From contig LSRX01000756.1 in the NCBI GenBank assembly GCA_001939145.1, positions 271,683-335,682 on the forward strand: a stretch of DNA of 64,000 bases, in the 5' to 3' direction. This document shows, in pieces, positions 20,960-32,364 of the stretch. This DNA comes from Symbiodinium microadriaticum (Eukaryota > Sar > Dinophyceae > Suessiales > Symbiodiniaceae). The notes below the pieces were generated by a model that saw only the letters and a list, made by a program, of their open reading frames with translations, made no database searches and had not been told where the DNA came from. Numbering within the stretch: position 1 is the first letter of the stretch; the number at the start of each line of letters is the position of its first letter. The position numbers and the translations under genes were made by a program.

Positions 20960-21490
20960 CAATGTGTTTGTTGTCTGCTGCGGAGGCGTCTCTTACGGAG
21001 CCCTTCGTCCTCTTGCATCACGTCTCGCAAGCGAGTGCTGCCTTTGTTGCAAGCGACTACCACCCGGATCGCACTCATAGTTTCCGGCGAAAGCATGCTG
21101 ACGACTCGCCGTAGCCTTCATCAGCGAGACAAGATTCAAACTCCGAGCTCTGCAGTGCAGAAGGTTGCCCGGAGCTTGTTTCAGCAACAGTGCTGAATCA
21201 GCGCCCCCATGTGTGTTTGCTGCATCCAGTTGTCTTCATGGCAGCACTTCCGGGCGCGGCCCCGCGGCCTTGCTGCGCCCAGGTGCGCAGTAACACAAGT
21301 CGCAAACGCGTCCTGGGAGGCATGAACAGCCGCCCCACACAGCCGCCGGGTTTTTCCAGGCGCGCCATCTGTTTCTCGAAGGCGGGGCCCCCCACTCCAG
21401 CATCAATTGCCGGGTCCTCTCAGGTATGTCTCCTGCCTGGGCCGGAGAGGTTTGTACTTCTAGGTTGCCCGGTAGTCCCTTAGTAATACG
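20960..21490. other. GC-rich repeat-free island, probably coding but frame unresolved
   Basis: About 530 bp with no telomeric words and long open frames on both strands. The plus strand contains AAEASLTEPFVLLHHVSQAS and, in another frame, a 76-codon stretch ending QQQC-stop. I recognise no domain. Confidence 0.35.
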
Positions 21491-21725
21491 GGCATTCTTT
21501 TCCAAATTTAAAGGGCAGGAGAGTACTGCCGCAGACTCTAGACTTATATGGGCAGTTCTCTACATTAGAATCCCTTGTTTAGGTCCCCCAAAAGTAATAC
21601 GCACCCTCCCTAAACCCTAAACCCTAAACCCTAAACCCTTTAGAGAACTGCCTTTTCGAACCAACAGCTGCCCCAAAGTCCCAAAATCCGGAACCACGAA
21701 GTCTCTGGCCCCGTACGGGAAGGCC

Positions 21726-21832
21726 CTACGGTTGATGCTAGAAATCCTGCATTACCCATAATAAGGAATATACCATAATTCCCATAGATTAGGGTCCTTA
21801 AGGTCATGCAGGATTTATATCATCAACAGTAG
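21726..21832. repeat. Family A foldback element
   Basis: CTACGGTTGATGCTAGAAAT faces GGATTTATATCATCAACAG. Confidence 0.9.
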
Positions 21833-22048
21833 TAAAGTCGTTGAACACAACTCCAGAAACCTGATAGGCCCTAAACCTAGACCCTGACTCTACAAACGGC
21901 AACCCTAAAGCCTACACCTCTAAAGCCCTAAACCCGACACCCAAAACTTAAATTCTAAACTCCCTCAGTAACCCCAAGTAGGCATCAGAGCACTTGAGGA
22001 AGGCGGCTGTAAACCTCCAGGACAAAGAACTCTAAACCCCATACGTGG

Positions 22049-22230
22049 GTACTGCCCCCATACAGAAACAGTCTATACTAGGGCAATTATGAAGGATATG
22101 TATATATATATATATATGTTTATGTATATATATATATGTATGTATATATATATATATTTATTTATTTATTTGTTTATTTACATCTATCCATACTATGAAT
22201 GTTACCCAAATGTTACTGAGTGGGGGCAGC
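22049..22230. repeat. Family J foldback element with AT-rich centre
   Basis: Terminal inverted repeats TACTGCCCCCATACAG and GTTACTGAGTGGGGGCAG enclose long (TA)n and TTTA runs. Other copies: 22418-22508, 23644-23732 and 26364-26452; a right end alone at 55250-55272. Confidence 0.8.
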
Positions 22231-22275
22231 ATCCAATCTAAATCCCCATAAAATCCGGCCATAAACACGAACCCT

Positions 22276-22276
22276 N
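22276..22276. other. Single-N assembly join
   Basis: The ~60 bp before the N recur at about 22494-22555, and the ~235 bp after it recur at about 23502-23735. The join is therefore suspect. Confidence 0.8.
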
Positions 22277-22417
22277 AGGGCCCCTTGTAGGGTCCTTTTT
22301 CATAAGGCTGCCGTACTTTTGTTGGGGACTGAAGAAGGGAAACCTGATAGAGTGAACTAACCCTAAAGGTCCTTAGAACCGGCTCCGTAAGCCAAAGCCC
22401 CAAACCCTAAACGTTGG

Positions 22418-22508
22418 GTACTGCCCCCCATACAGTAACAGGGCTACGATTAAGGGCTTTATATATCCAGATTATGAGTCTTACTCAACTGTTACTGAGT
22501 GGGGGCAG
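22418..22508. repeat. Family J foldback element
   Basis: GTACTGCCCCCCATACAG faces CTGTTACTGAGTGGGGGCAG. Confidence 0.85.
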
Positions 22509-22573
22509 CATCCAATCTAAATCCCCATAAAATCCGGCCATAAACACGAACCCTCGGACAGAAAATCTGAATG

Positions 22574-22769
22574 CTACGGTCGATGATATAAATCTTGCAT
22601 TACCCACACTTTATGGTTTAGGGTTTAGGGGTTTAAGTTAAATTAGAACTAGGGCTTAGGGTTTAGGGGTATAGGGTACCCACAATGCAATAAGCAGTAT
22701 ACCACAATTCCCATAGTGTTAGGGTCCTTAAGGTAATGCAGGATCCAGGATTTATATCATCAACAGTAG
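22574..22769. repeat. Family A foldback element with an internal telomere-rich insert
   Basis: The left arm ends at TTGCATTACCCAC. About 80 bp of TTTAGGG-rich sequence follow before CACAATGCAATAAGCAG and the right arm ending ATATCATCAACAG. Confidence 0.75.
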
Positions 22770-23001
22770 TAGCCTGAACCCTCGAACCGTAAGCCATAAC
22801 AGCCTAAACCCTAGTACTCTAGAACCTGAACACCAATACCCACCAATACCCGAAAACCTAAACCTAGGGTTTAGGGTTTAGGTTTAGGTCGTACTATAAA
22901 GAAACCTAAACCTAACTACCCTGAAATCCTAAACCCGGATACCAAACACCCCCAAAAAACCCAACAAACTAAACACAGACAGTCTTCCTAAGCGCTCCCA
23001 G

Positions 23002-23105
23002 AGGGTCCGACTACCCAAATAGTAAGGTTTTAGACCCAAAAATCCATACTCTGAGTGGTTTTTGGACCTTGAAACCCTACTATTTGGGCACTTGGACCCC
23101 TAGGG
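23002..23105. repeat. Family H foldback element
   Basis: GGGTCCGACTACCCAAATAG faces CTATTTGGGCACTTGGACCC. Confidence 0.85.
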
Positions 23106-23643
23106 GCTGATAATAATTTCTATCGCCCTATAGACCCCAAAAGCACAAACCCTCGTGACGTCAACGGACCTCACCAAGGTCCCGTTGAATCCGCCTGGGT
23201 GCGGGTTTAGGGTTGAGGGTTTAGGGCTTATAGGGTTTAGGGTTTGGGGTTTAGGCGGGAATATCAGAACCTGCTCGTGCTTTATATTAACTACCCTATA
23301 AACTCTTAGACTACCATAGCCATAACCTCATTCTTGCTAGGTTCTTGTTACTCTTAGTACATACCCTCATTCAGGGTACATACTTCGATTTGAGAGGCCT
23401 TGAGAAGCGATATTTCCTTAAGCGAAAAAATCGTTAAAGAAGGTAGGGTTGTCCAGTATCCAGGTAAATCTCTGACCCTATAAGGGGGTAGTGTTGTTAA
23501 AAAGGGCCCCTTGTAGGGTCCTTTTTCATAAGGCTGCCGTACTTTTGTTGGGGACTGAAGAAGGGAAACCTGATAGAGTGAACTAACCCTAAAGGTCCTT
23601 AGAACCGGCTCCGTAAGCCAAAGCCCCAAACCCTAAACGTTGG

Positions 23644-23732
23644 GTACTGCCCCCCATACAGTAACAGGGCTACGATTAAGGGCTTTATATATCCAGATTA
23701 TGAGTCTTACTCAACTGTTACTGAGTGGGGGG
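23644..23732. repeat. Family J foldback element (second copy at 26364-26452)
   Basis: GTACTGCCCCCCATACAG faces CTGTTACTGAGTGGGG. Confidence 0.85.
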
Positions 23733-23928
23733 AGTGGGGGCGTATCCAACCCTGAACCCTAAACCCTAAAACCCTAAAACCCTAAACCCTAAAACCCTAA
23801 AACCCTAAACCCTAAACCCTATTCGGACTTGGCGGCTGCCCTCGGGATTTCAAAGTGGGGGGTTCTGCAGGCTGGCGACTCTGGGGTTTGCTGAAAGGAT
23901 CGTCGGACTTACATTACCAGAAGGACCT

Positions 23929-24000
23929 TAAACTATGGGAATTGTGGTATATTCCTTACTAATGGGAAATGCAGGGTCTTATATCATCAACCGTAGTAGC
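23929..24000. repeat. Family A element, right part (second copy at 26649-26720)
   Basis: Core GGGAATTGTGGTATATTCC plus right arm TATATCATCAACCGTAG. The left arm is lost. Confidence 0.75.
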
Positions 24001-24019
24001 TAGTGATTCGGGCATCGGG

Positions 24020-24107
24020 TTGGAGGATCATGGGACTTAGTAACTAGGGTTATGACCACGGTAGCTATACTTATAGCTACTTATACTAAGTCCCATGATC
24101 CTCCAAG
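24020..24107. repeat. Family G-like foldback element (second copy at 26740-26827)
   Basis: TTGGAGGATCATGGGACTTA faces TAAGTCCCATGATCCTCCAA. This is a different arm sequence on the same plan as family G. Confidence 0.85.
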
Positions 24108-24147
24108 CAGGTGTTCACGTCAACATATTCAGTCTAGCGTAGGGGCC

Positions 24148-24270
24148 TTTATGATGAAAACAGGATTCCTTGAAAGGATTCTACAACGAGGGCGTCTTTA
24201 ACGGATGCTATGCGGACTTAACACAGAGGCCTTAACGATTAGAGCAGGGCCTAATGTAAGTATAGTCAGA
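24148..24270. repeat. Family L repeat (second copy at 26868-26990)
   Basis: TAGGGGCCTTTATGATGAAAA faces GATTAGAGCAGGGCCTAA. Related sequence at 37066-37160, 50582-50675 and 59817-59870. Confidence 0.6.
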
Positions 24271-25523
24271 GTATGGAACCTGACGGCCAATCATTTTCGT
24301 CTCCGGATGTTTAAGGAGTTCTGGTGGACGGCTGGGGTCTGGGTCTAGGTTTGGGATCTCGCTACAGGGCTTCGAGTATCCAGCCTTAGGGCCTTAGGGT
24401 AGGATATGGAAACACGCTCCCTGCTGTCGCTTCACTGCCGGGTCAGGAATACAACCCTAAACTCATCAACCCCAAACCGCCCAAACCCCTTAACCCTGAG
24501 ACCCAGGCCCCTGGACATAAACCCTGAACCTCTGAAGCCTAAAGCCTTATAGCATGCCTCGGAGAACCCCGCAACCCTGAGCCCCTATAAACCCTGACAC
24601 CCCAACCCCCAAAATTATTCAAAGCCCGGAAGCTCGCAAACCTTAAGCCCTAAACCCTAAGCCCACAGCCCCGGGCTCCACACCCCCTAAACTCTGAACC
24701 CCAGCTAAACCCCTCAACCCACAGCCCTAAACCCTAAACCCTAAACCCCTAAACCCTAACCGAAGCTCTCCCAAAAAAAACGAACGCGACACCCGGCACC
24801 TGAAATGCTGGATCGGCGACTCCTTCGAAGCACTTGGGCGAAGAACAACCCTTAAAGGGTTGGGGTTTAGGGTTTAGGGGTTTAGGGTTTCTAAACTTTA
24901 GAGGTTTATATAGGGTTTATATAGGGGTTTAGGGTTTAGGGTTTAGGCCTTAAAACATCAACGGAACTTTGCAGTCCCGGGCTTTCGGGCTTAGGGCTTC
25001 TTAAGGAACCCTGGGGGAGCTATCAGGGTGTAGGGTTTTTGTTATTTAGGGTTTAGGGTTCAGGGGTTTAGGGGTTTAGGGTTTAGGGTTTATGGGAAGG
25101 TCTGTTGTTCTGTTGTTCCTATGACCTTAAACTCCTTTCTGCTGATGAAGGTCCCTATTCTAAGGACGAAGGCCACGAAAATCCATACTCGCCGCATGAT
25201 CTACCCTAAAGCCCTTGTCTTATTTGCTGAGTTCATTCAAGACCCTCCCATGCCATTCTCCCTCGGCCTGCATGCTGGAAGGATTTGTGCATGCTGTCTC
25301 GCTCTTTCTTTTTCTGGGCAGCACACATCGTGTGTTGTGACCAGTCCACACGCTTCGCTGTGGATTTCACCCCTGTCCCGGGAGCCCTAACTAAACCCTA
25401 AACCCTAAACCCTAATCTTCTGTTACGTGTTGTGTACGATCTTGTGAACTGATGCTGCGTGATGCTCGCTCACAGGTTCTCAGTCGGACTGCTTTCTCTT
25501 GGATCCGCGGGAGTTCTTTGCAG

Positions 25524-25646
25524 GGTCCGCCCTCTGAAGCCAAGACCCAGCCAAAAAGTAGGCTTGAACCACCGAACTGTTTGGACTCTGGCCCCATCTT
25601 CCTCGGTGACTTGGCTGAGGAATACAAAGGGTACCCACACACCTAA
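25524..25646 (+). CDS. Candidate 3' terminal exon, 40 codons
   Basis: GGAGTTCTTTGCAG|GGT is a good acceptor and opens a frame GPPSEAKTQPKSRLEPPNC, then DSGPIFLGDLAEEYKGYPHT and TAA. The hydrophilic start, then DLAEEY helix, is protein-like. Two other frames are open across the island (an 89-codon plus ORF at 25121-25390 and a minus ORF at 25412-25642). Function unknown. Confidence 0.45.
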   Translation, partial: GPPSEAKTQPKSRLEPPNCLDSGPIFLGDLAEEYKGYPHT

Positions 25647-26305
25647 ACCCTAAACCCTAAACACTATGACTATGGGTCTTAAGTTTAGGGTCTAGTGTTT
25701 AGGAATTCCACATTCAAGCGTCTCCGAATGTCATCAATCAACTAACAACTCACCTTGGCCCCTGGATCATTCGGCTAGAATCGGCTAGAACGTAGGTGTC
25801 CATATACACACATGTAGGGTAAGGGCTCTAAGACAACCGTCGTGGCATTCCTACCTCCTGACGTTGCTCCCTCAAGACCGAATCTGAAGCACCCCGCACC
25901 CCGAAGCCGCTTTAGAGCCCTTCTGACTCGCTGCTCCGTCCCCTAAACCTTAGCTTAAATCCCTGCTGGAACCATGAACCCGAAACACGAGTTCAAAGCC
26001 CTTCTGGACAGCCTAATGCCCTGAACCCTATATAGTCATGAGCCTACCACTTTATCAGATGCCAAGCGCTTCTTGAAGCGCCAGCCGTAGACAACTAACC
26101 CATACACTCTCTAAGTCAGCGGTTTGAGGCTTCGGGAAATGCTAGGTTCGGGTTTAAGGGTTTAGGGCTTAGGGTTTCAGTTTAGGGCCCCAAGAAAAAA
26201 CCGTAAAGGCTGCTTGCTTGACGATGACGAGCTGAAAGACGTTCAAGAGCCCTCCTGAAGCCATGCCTGCATCCCGAAACAGACCTACCTTTTTTCGGGT
26301 TCCTC

Positions 26306-26306
26306 N
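26306..26306. other. Single-N assembly join between the two 2.7-kb copies
   Basis: Position of the N coincides with both duplication boundaries. Confidence 0.9.
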
Positions 26307-29124
26307 CCCTAAAGGTCCTTAGAACCGGCTCCGTAAGCCAAAGCCCCAAACCCTAAACGTTGGGTACTGCCCCCCATACAGTAACAGGGCTACGATTAAG
26401 GGCTTTATATATCCAGATTATGAGTCTTACTCAACTGTTACTGAGTGGGGGGAGTGGGGGCGTATCCAACCCTGAACCCTAAACCCTAAAACCCTAAAAC
26501 CCTAAACCCTAAAACCCTAAAACCCTAAACCCTAAACCCTATTCGGACTTGGCGGCTGCCCTCGGGATTTCAAAGTGGGGGGTTCTGCAGGCTGGCGACT
26601 CTGGGGTTTGCTGAAAGGATCGTCGGACTTACATTACCAGAAGGACCTTAAACTATGGGAATTGTGGTATATTCCTTACTAATGGGAAATGCAGGGTCTT
26701 ATATCATCAACCGTAGTAGCTAGTGATTCGGGCATCGGGTTGGAGGATCATGGGACTTAGTAACTAGGGTTATGACCACGGTAGCTATACTTATAGCTAC
26801 TTATACTAAGTCCCATGATCCTCCAAGCAGGTGTTCACGTCAACATATTCAGTCTAGCGTAGGGGCCTTTATGATGAAAACAGGATTCCTTGAAAGGATT
26901 CTACAACGAGGGCGTCTTTAACGGATGCTATGCGGACTTAACACAGAGGCCTTAACGATTAGAGCAGGGCCTAATGTAAGTATAGTCAGAGTATGGAACC
27001 TGACGGCCAATCATTTTCGTCTCCGGATGTTTAAGGAGTTCTGGTGGACGGCTGGGGTCTGGGTCTAGGTTTGGGATCTCGCTACAGGGCTTCGAGTATC
27101 CAGCCTTAGGGCCTTAGGGTAGGATATGGAAACACGCTCCCTGCTGTCGCTTCACTGCCGGGTCAGGAATACAACCCTAAACTCATCAACCCCAAACCGC
27201 CCAAACCCCTTAACCCTGAGACCCAGGCCCCTGGACATAAACCCTGAACCTCTGAAGCCTAAAGCCTTATAGCATGCCTCGGAGAACCCCGCAACCCTGA
27301 GCCCCTATAAACCCTGACACCCCAACCCCCAAAATTATTCAAAGCCCGGAAGCTCGCAAACCTTAAGCCCTAAACCCTAAGCCCACAGCCCCGGGCTCCA
27401 CACCCCCTAAACTCTGAACCCCAGCTAAACCCCTCAACCCACAGCCCTAAACCCTAAACCCTAAACCCCTAAACCCTAACCGAAGCTCTCCCAAAAAAAA
27501 CGAACGCGACACCCGGCACCTGAAATGCTGGATCGGCGACTCCTTCGAAGCACTTGGGCGAAGAACAACCCTTAAAGGGTTGGGGTTTAGGGTTTAGGGG
27601 TTTAGGGTTTCTAAACTTTAGAGGTTTATATAGGGTTTATATAGGGGTTTAGGGTTTAGGGTTTAGGGGTTTAGGGTTTAGGGGTTTAGGGTTTAGGGGT
27701 TTAGGGTTTCTAAACTTTAGAGGTTTATATAGGGTTTATATAGGGGTTTAGGGTTTAGGGTTTAGGCCTTAAAACATCAACGGAACTTTGCAGTCCCGGG
27801 CTTTCGGGCTTAGGGCTTCTTAAGGAACCCTGGGGGAGCTATCAGGGTGTAGGGTTTTTGTTATTTAGGGTTTAGGGTTCAGGGGTTTAGGGGTTTAGGG
27901 TTTAGGGTTTATGGGAAGGTCTGTTGTTCTGTTGTTCCTATGACCTTAAACTCCTTTCTGCTGATGAAGGTCCCTATTCTAAGGACGAAGGCCACGAAAA
28001 TCCATACTCGCCGCATGATCTACCCTAAAGCCCTTGTCTTATTTGCTGAGTTCATTCAAGACCCTCCCATGCCATTCTCCCTCGGCCTGCATGCTGGAAG
28101 GATTTGTGCATGCTGTCTCGCTCTTTCTTTTTCTGGGCAGCACACATCGTGTGTTGTGACCAGTCCACACGCTTCGCTGTGGATTTCACCCCTGTCCCGG
28201 GAGCCCTAACTAAACCCTAAACCCTAAACCCTAATCTTCTGTTACGTGTTGTGTACGATCTTGTGAACTGATGCTGCGTGATGCTCGCTCACAGGTTCTC
28301 AGTCGGACTGCTTTCTCTTGGATCCGCGGGAGTTCTTTGCAGGGTCCGCCCTCTGAAGCCAAGACCCAGCCAAAAAGTAGGCTTGAACCACCGAACTGTT
28401 TGGACTCTGGCCCCATCTTCCTCGGTGACTTGGCTGAGGAATACAAAGGGTACCCACACACCTAAACCCTAAACCCTAAACACTATGACTATGGGTCTTA
28501 AGTTTAGGGTCTAGTGTTTAGGAATTCCACATTCAAGCGTCTCCGAATGTCATCAATCAACTAACAACTCACCTTGGCCCCTGGATCATTCGGCTAGAAT
28601 CGGCTAGAACGTAGGTGTCCATATACACACATGTAGGGTAAGGGCTCTAAGACAACCGTCGTGGCATTCCTACCTCCTGACGTTGCTCCCTCAAGACCGA
28701 ATCTGAAGCACCCCGCACCCCGAAGCCGCTTTAGAGCCCTTCTGACTCGCTGCTCCGTCCCCTAAACCTTAGCTTAAATCCCTGCTGGAACCATGAACCC
28801 GAAACACGAGTTCAAAGCCCTTCTGGACAGCCTAATGCCCTGAACCCTATATAGTCATGAGCCTACCACTTTATCAGATGCCAAGCGCTTCTTGAAGCGC
28901 CAGCCGTAGACAACTAACCCATACACTCTCTAAGTCAGCGGTTTGAGGCTTCGGGAAATGCTAGGTTCGGGTTTAAGGGTTTAGGGCTTAGGGTTTCAGT
29001 TTAGGGCCCCAAGAAAAAACCGTAAAGGCTGCTTGCTTGACGATGACGAGCTGAAAGACGTTCAAGAGCCCTCCTGAAGCCATGCCTGCATCCCGAAACA
29101 GACCTACCTTTTTTCGGGTTCCTC
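26307..29124. repeat. 2.7-kb near-identical duplication, copy 2 (2.8 kb)
   Basis: Offset from copy 1 is 2720 bp up to about 27600 and 2819 bp after it. The added ~99 bp at about 27660-27760 duplicates the block GTTTCTAAACTTTAGAGG plus flanking TTTAGGG words. Confidence 0.9.
28343..28465 (+). CDS. Second copy of the 40-codon terminal exon
   Basis: Same sequence as 25524-25646 at an offset of 2819. It should count as one gene if the duplication is an assembly artefact. Confidence 0.4.
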   Translation, partial: GPPSEAKTQPKSRLEPPNCLDSGPIFLGDLAEEYKGYPHT

Positions 29125-29130
29125 ATTATG

Positions 29131-29200
29131 GTTGGGGTCCTTTTAATAAGGATCCTACTGTATGCGGGGTATTACATTAGGGTCCCCTGTTTCAGGTCTC
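29131..29200. repeat. Family F foldback element, partial
   Basis: GGGGTCCTTTTAATAAGGAT then ACATTAGGGTCCCCTG; outer arms eroded. Confidence 0.65.
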
Positions 29201-29518
29201 TTGGGCTTCAGGTGTACGACAGGGGTCTGAGTAGGGTTTGGGGTTTGCCAAAAGTAACTAAGGTACCTGAGATGAAGTAAAAAAACGAAGCAATGCTTAG
29301 GGTCACATCCCCTCTTTTAAGGTACATGGGTTACTCTAGGTTAAGGCCTAGAGGGCTTAGGGGTTAGGGGCTTCGGGGTTAGGTATTAGAAATAATTGTC
29401 AATCGAGTTCCTCAGTATTGCCCACCCCACAACCCAAGGCTAATTCTCTAGCCCAGGCTGAGTTGAACGGTCTCCCACAAAAAGGAACTCCTGCGACTAG
29501 TTCAAAGTACGGCTGATT

Positions 29519-29772
29519 AACTATAAATCCCGAAATATCCCTTATAAGGATCCTAAGCTATGGGAATTATGGTATATACCTGATTTTGGGGATCCTAAAC
29601 AATGGGAATTATGGTATATACCTGATTATAAGGATCCTAAACTATGGGAATTATGGTATATACCTGATTTTGGGGATCCTAAACTATGGGAGTTATGGTA
29701 TATACCTTGTTATAGGATCCTAAACCGTGGGAACTATGGTATGGGTAGTGCTGGATTCATATCATCAGCCGT
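29519..29772. repeat. Family A element whose core is amplified five-fold
   Basis: Between CTATAAATCC and GGATTCATATCATCAGC the core GGATCCTAAACTATGGGAAT TATGGTATATACC recurs five times at ~50-bp spacing, alternating GATTTTGG and GATTATAA spacers. Confidence 0.9.
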
Positions 29773-29800
29773 CTGGGAGCCTCCAGAAGGATCCTGTAAA

Positions 29801-29895
29801 GGGCTCCTTAAAGGGGCTTCACTGAAGTGTCTATACGGTTTAGGGTTTAGGGTTTAGGAAGAGCTCCTTAAATGGGCTACACTAAAGGGTCTATA
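29801..29895. repeat. Direct repeat (~35 bp) flanking a telomeric insert
   Basis: GGGCTCCTTAAAGGGGCTTC... (29801-29834) and GAGCTCCTTAAATGGGCTAC... (29861-29895) match with about five differences. Between them lie 26 bp of TTTAGGG. Confidence 0.7.
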
Positions 29896-30359
29896 GAAGG
29901 GTTTAGGGTTTATAGGGTTTAGGGTTTAGCTTGTGGAAATGTGTGGCCTTCATCGTGAGTGTAGCTGGAGGGTTTTACGGTTTCAGTGTGAGTCTACGGC
30001 TTTTGCGCCCTGGGGCTGAGGTCTCAATTCTTGGGCTGGGCGTAAGGTGTACGGTGTATAGTCGGGGGTAGGTCTTTGGGCTGTGGGTTTAGGGTTCGGG
30101 ATTTAAGGCGTGAGTTTGGAGTGTTAGGTCTTTAGGGTGTTCATGGGTTTCGTCTTTCGGGTTTTTGCGGTTCCGGGTAAACTGGTGCTTGAGGGAAGCG
30201 GGGAGGGTCGGGAGTCGGGGGTGCCCGTCGGGAAGTCCCATAGTACCGCACCCAAAGTCCACACCCACCCACCCTGAGTGTCCCAGACGAAACCACTCCC
30301 GGCAACCCGGGCGACATGCCACTCAGCATGTTGATGGTCCAAGTTCAGAAGGTCCGACG

Positions 30360-30530
30360 TCACTGAGCTCGGGGGACAGTGACCGTTATTGTCACGGTGC
30401 CCTCGGTATTTTGACGATTTCGGAGGTGCCTCGCCTGACGGGCGGGCACCGCGTGGGCTCCTCGTGTATCCCAGCGAGCTGCCGATTTTGTCAAGTCAAC
30501 ACTGCCGGTTGTGAGAAAATCAACACGGCA
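30360..30530 (-). CDS. Candidate coding island, 56 codons
   Basis: A minus-strand frame with RVDFLTTGSVDLTKSAARWD, then NRQNTEGTVTITVTVPRAQ and TGA. A second minus frame is open across almost the same bases and on to about 30121 (segment WHVARVAGSGFVWDTQGGW). The plus strand also has a 123-codon ORF. The island 30090-30535 is repeat-free and likely coding, but the frame, and so the product, is unresolved. Confidence 0.4.
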   Translation of the reverse strand, partial: CRVDFLTTGSVDLTKSAARWDTRGAHAVPARQARHLRNRQNTEGTVTITVTVPRAQ

Positions 30531-30637
30531 CCCTAAACCCTAAACCCCTAAACCCTAACCCCTAAACCCCTAGACCCTAAAACCCTAAACCCTAAACCCT
30601 AAACCCCTAGACCCTAAAACCCTAAACCCCTAGACCC

Positions 30638-31362
30638 NNNNNNNNNNNNNNNNNNNNNNNNNNNNNNNNNNNNNNNNNNNNNNNNNNNNNNNNNNNNNNN
30701 NNNNNNNNNNNNNNNNNNNNNNNNNNNNNNNNNNNNNNNNNNNNNNNNNNNNNNNNNNNNNNNNNNNNNNNNNNNNNNNNNNNNNNNNNNNNNNNNNNNN
30801 NNNNNNNNNNNNNNNNNNNNNNNNNNNNNNNNNNNNNNNNNNNNNNNNNNNNNNNNNNNNNNNNNNNNNNNNNNNNNNNNNNNNNNNNNNNNNNNNNNNN
30901 NNNNNNNNNNNNNNNNNNNNNNNNNNNNNNNNNNNNNNNNNNNNNNNNNNNNNNNNNNNNNNNNNNNNNNNNNNNNNNNNNNNNNNNNNNNNNNNNNNNN
31001 NNNNNNNNNNNNNNNNNNNNNNNNNNNNNNNNNNNNNNNNNNNNNNNNNNNNNNNNNNNNNNNNNNNNNNNNNNNNNNNNNNNNNNNNNNNNNNNNNNNN
31101 NNNNNNNNNNNNNNNNNNNNNNNNNNNNNNNNNNNNNNNNNNNNNNNNNNNNNNNNNNNNNNNNNNNNNNNNNNNNNNNNNNNNNNNNNNNNNNNNNNNN
31201 NNNNNNNNNNNNNNNNNNNNNNNNNNNNNNNNNNNNNNNNNNNNNNNNNNNNNNNNNNNNNNNNNNNNNNNNNNNNNNNNNNNNNNNNNNNNNNNNNNNN
31301 NNNNNNNNNNNNNNNNNNNNNNNNNNNNNNNNNNNNNNNNNNNNNNNNNNNNNNNNNNNNNN
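30638..31362. other. Assembly gap (725 N)
   Basis: Entered through CCCTAAACCCCTAGA repeats and left through G-rich sequence, like the first gap. Confidence 0.99.
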
Positions 31363-31677
31363 GTTGTTGGGGGGGGTGGGGGGTCTGGGGTCTGGGGTTT
31401 AAGTACCATACCTTCCAGGTGCGAGTCTCAAAATTTTAGTGTTGCTCAAGCGCCAAGAAAGGCTCTAAATACTCAAACCCTAAGCCCTAAACCCTAAACC
31501 CCTAAACCCCAAAACCCTAAACCCCTAAGCCCCTAAACCCTAAGCCCTGTTTGGACTGAAAGACTGACTGTCTGTGTCCCATCGGCTCCATCTTCCGACA
31601 CAGTACATACTTACGACTTAGGCCTTCAAGCAGCCATCTAGGTAAAGACAGAGAAACCCTGGAAGGTCAGCGTATAG

Positions 31678-31821
31678 ACTACTGTTGATGGTATAAATCC
31701 TGCCTTACATGAGGTTTATGGGTTTATGGTTTAGGGTTTAGGGTTAGTAAGGATCCTAAAGTATGGGAATTATGGTCTATTCCTTGTTATGGGTAATGCA
31801 GGATTTATATCATCAACCGTA
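31678..31821. repeat. Family A foldback element with telomeric insert in the left arm
   Basis: ACTGTTGATGGTATAAATCC...CTTAC is followed by ~35 bp of TTTATGG/TTTAGGG before TAAGGATCCTAAAG and an intact right arm. Confidence 0.85.
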
Positions 31822-32364
31822 TATAGGCACACGGACCAATGGAGCCTTAGCATTGGGCTTCTCGGGCCAGCTGGATCCCGGAAGAGACCCATGTATACCA
31901 CCATTACGGAATCTTAGCTGCCCAGTACCCTGGCCCAATTCTTTTAACATTTCTTTTAGTGGGGGGTTTAATGTACCAACAAAGTTTATAAAGTTTACCT
32001 ATTGGGCTCCTAAGGAATTAGGCCCCAACAAAGCATCCTAGTCAGGGGTTTTGGGAGGGGAGTATGGTTCTGTAGTAAAGTAGCACTACATGGAATCATG
32101 GGGGCCCTAGTCCAAATAGGGTGTGATGAGGCCTGCCACGGCTGTCTAGGGTTTGGGGGTTCGGGATTTAAGACGCTCCGGATCTGACACACGAGAGGGC
32201 TTAGGGTTTTGGGGTTGAGGGGTTTAGGGGTTAAGGGTTTAGGGTTTAAGGAACCCCAAGATTTGTATGGAAGCCTCACAAACGAGATGCTTTACACGAG
32301 CCAAATGTATGACTAGCTGTGACTGACTAGAAGAAGGCCCCATCTGAACCCACGCGATGGGGAT

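Larger units (their letters stand above)
23587..26305. repeat. 2.7-kb near-identical duplication, copy 1
   Basis: Everything from CCCTAAAGGTCCTTAG (23587) to GGGTTCCTC (26305) recurs at 26307-29124. The only large difference I see is ~99 bp of extra telomeric/foldback sequence in copy 2. Copy 1 ends and copy 2 begins exactly at the N. Confidence 0.9.

Noticed and set aside
22158..22403. Minus ORFs beginning MGLWLTEPVLRTFRV at 22403 and 23629
   Set aside because: They lie in a duplicated element-rich segment, one crosses an N, and no splice or domain support exists.
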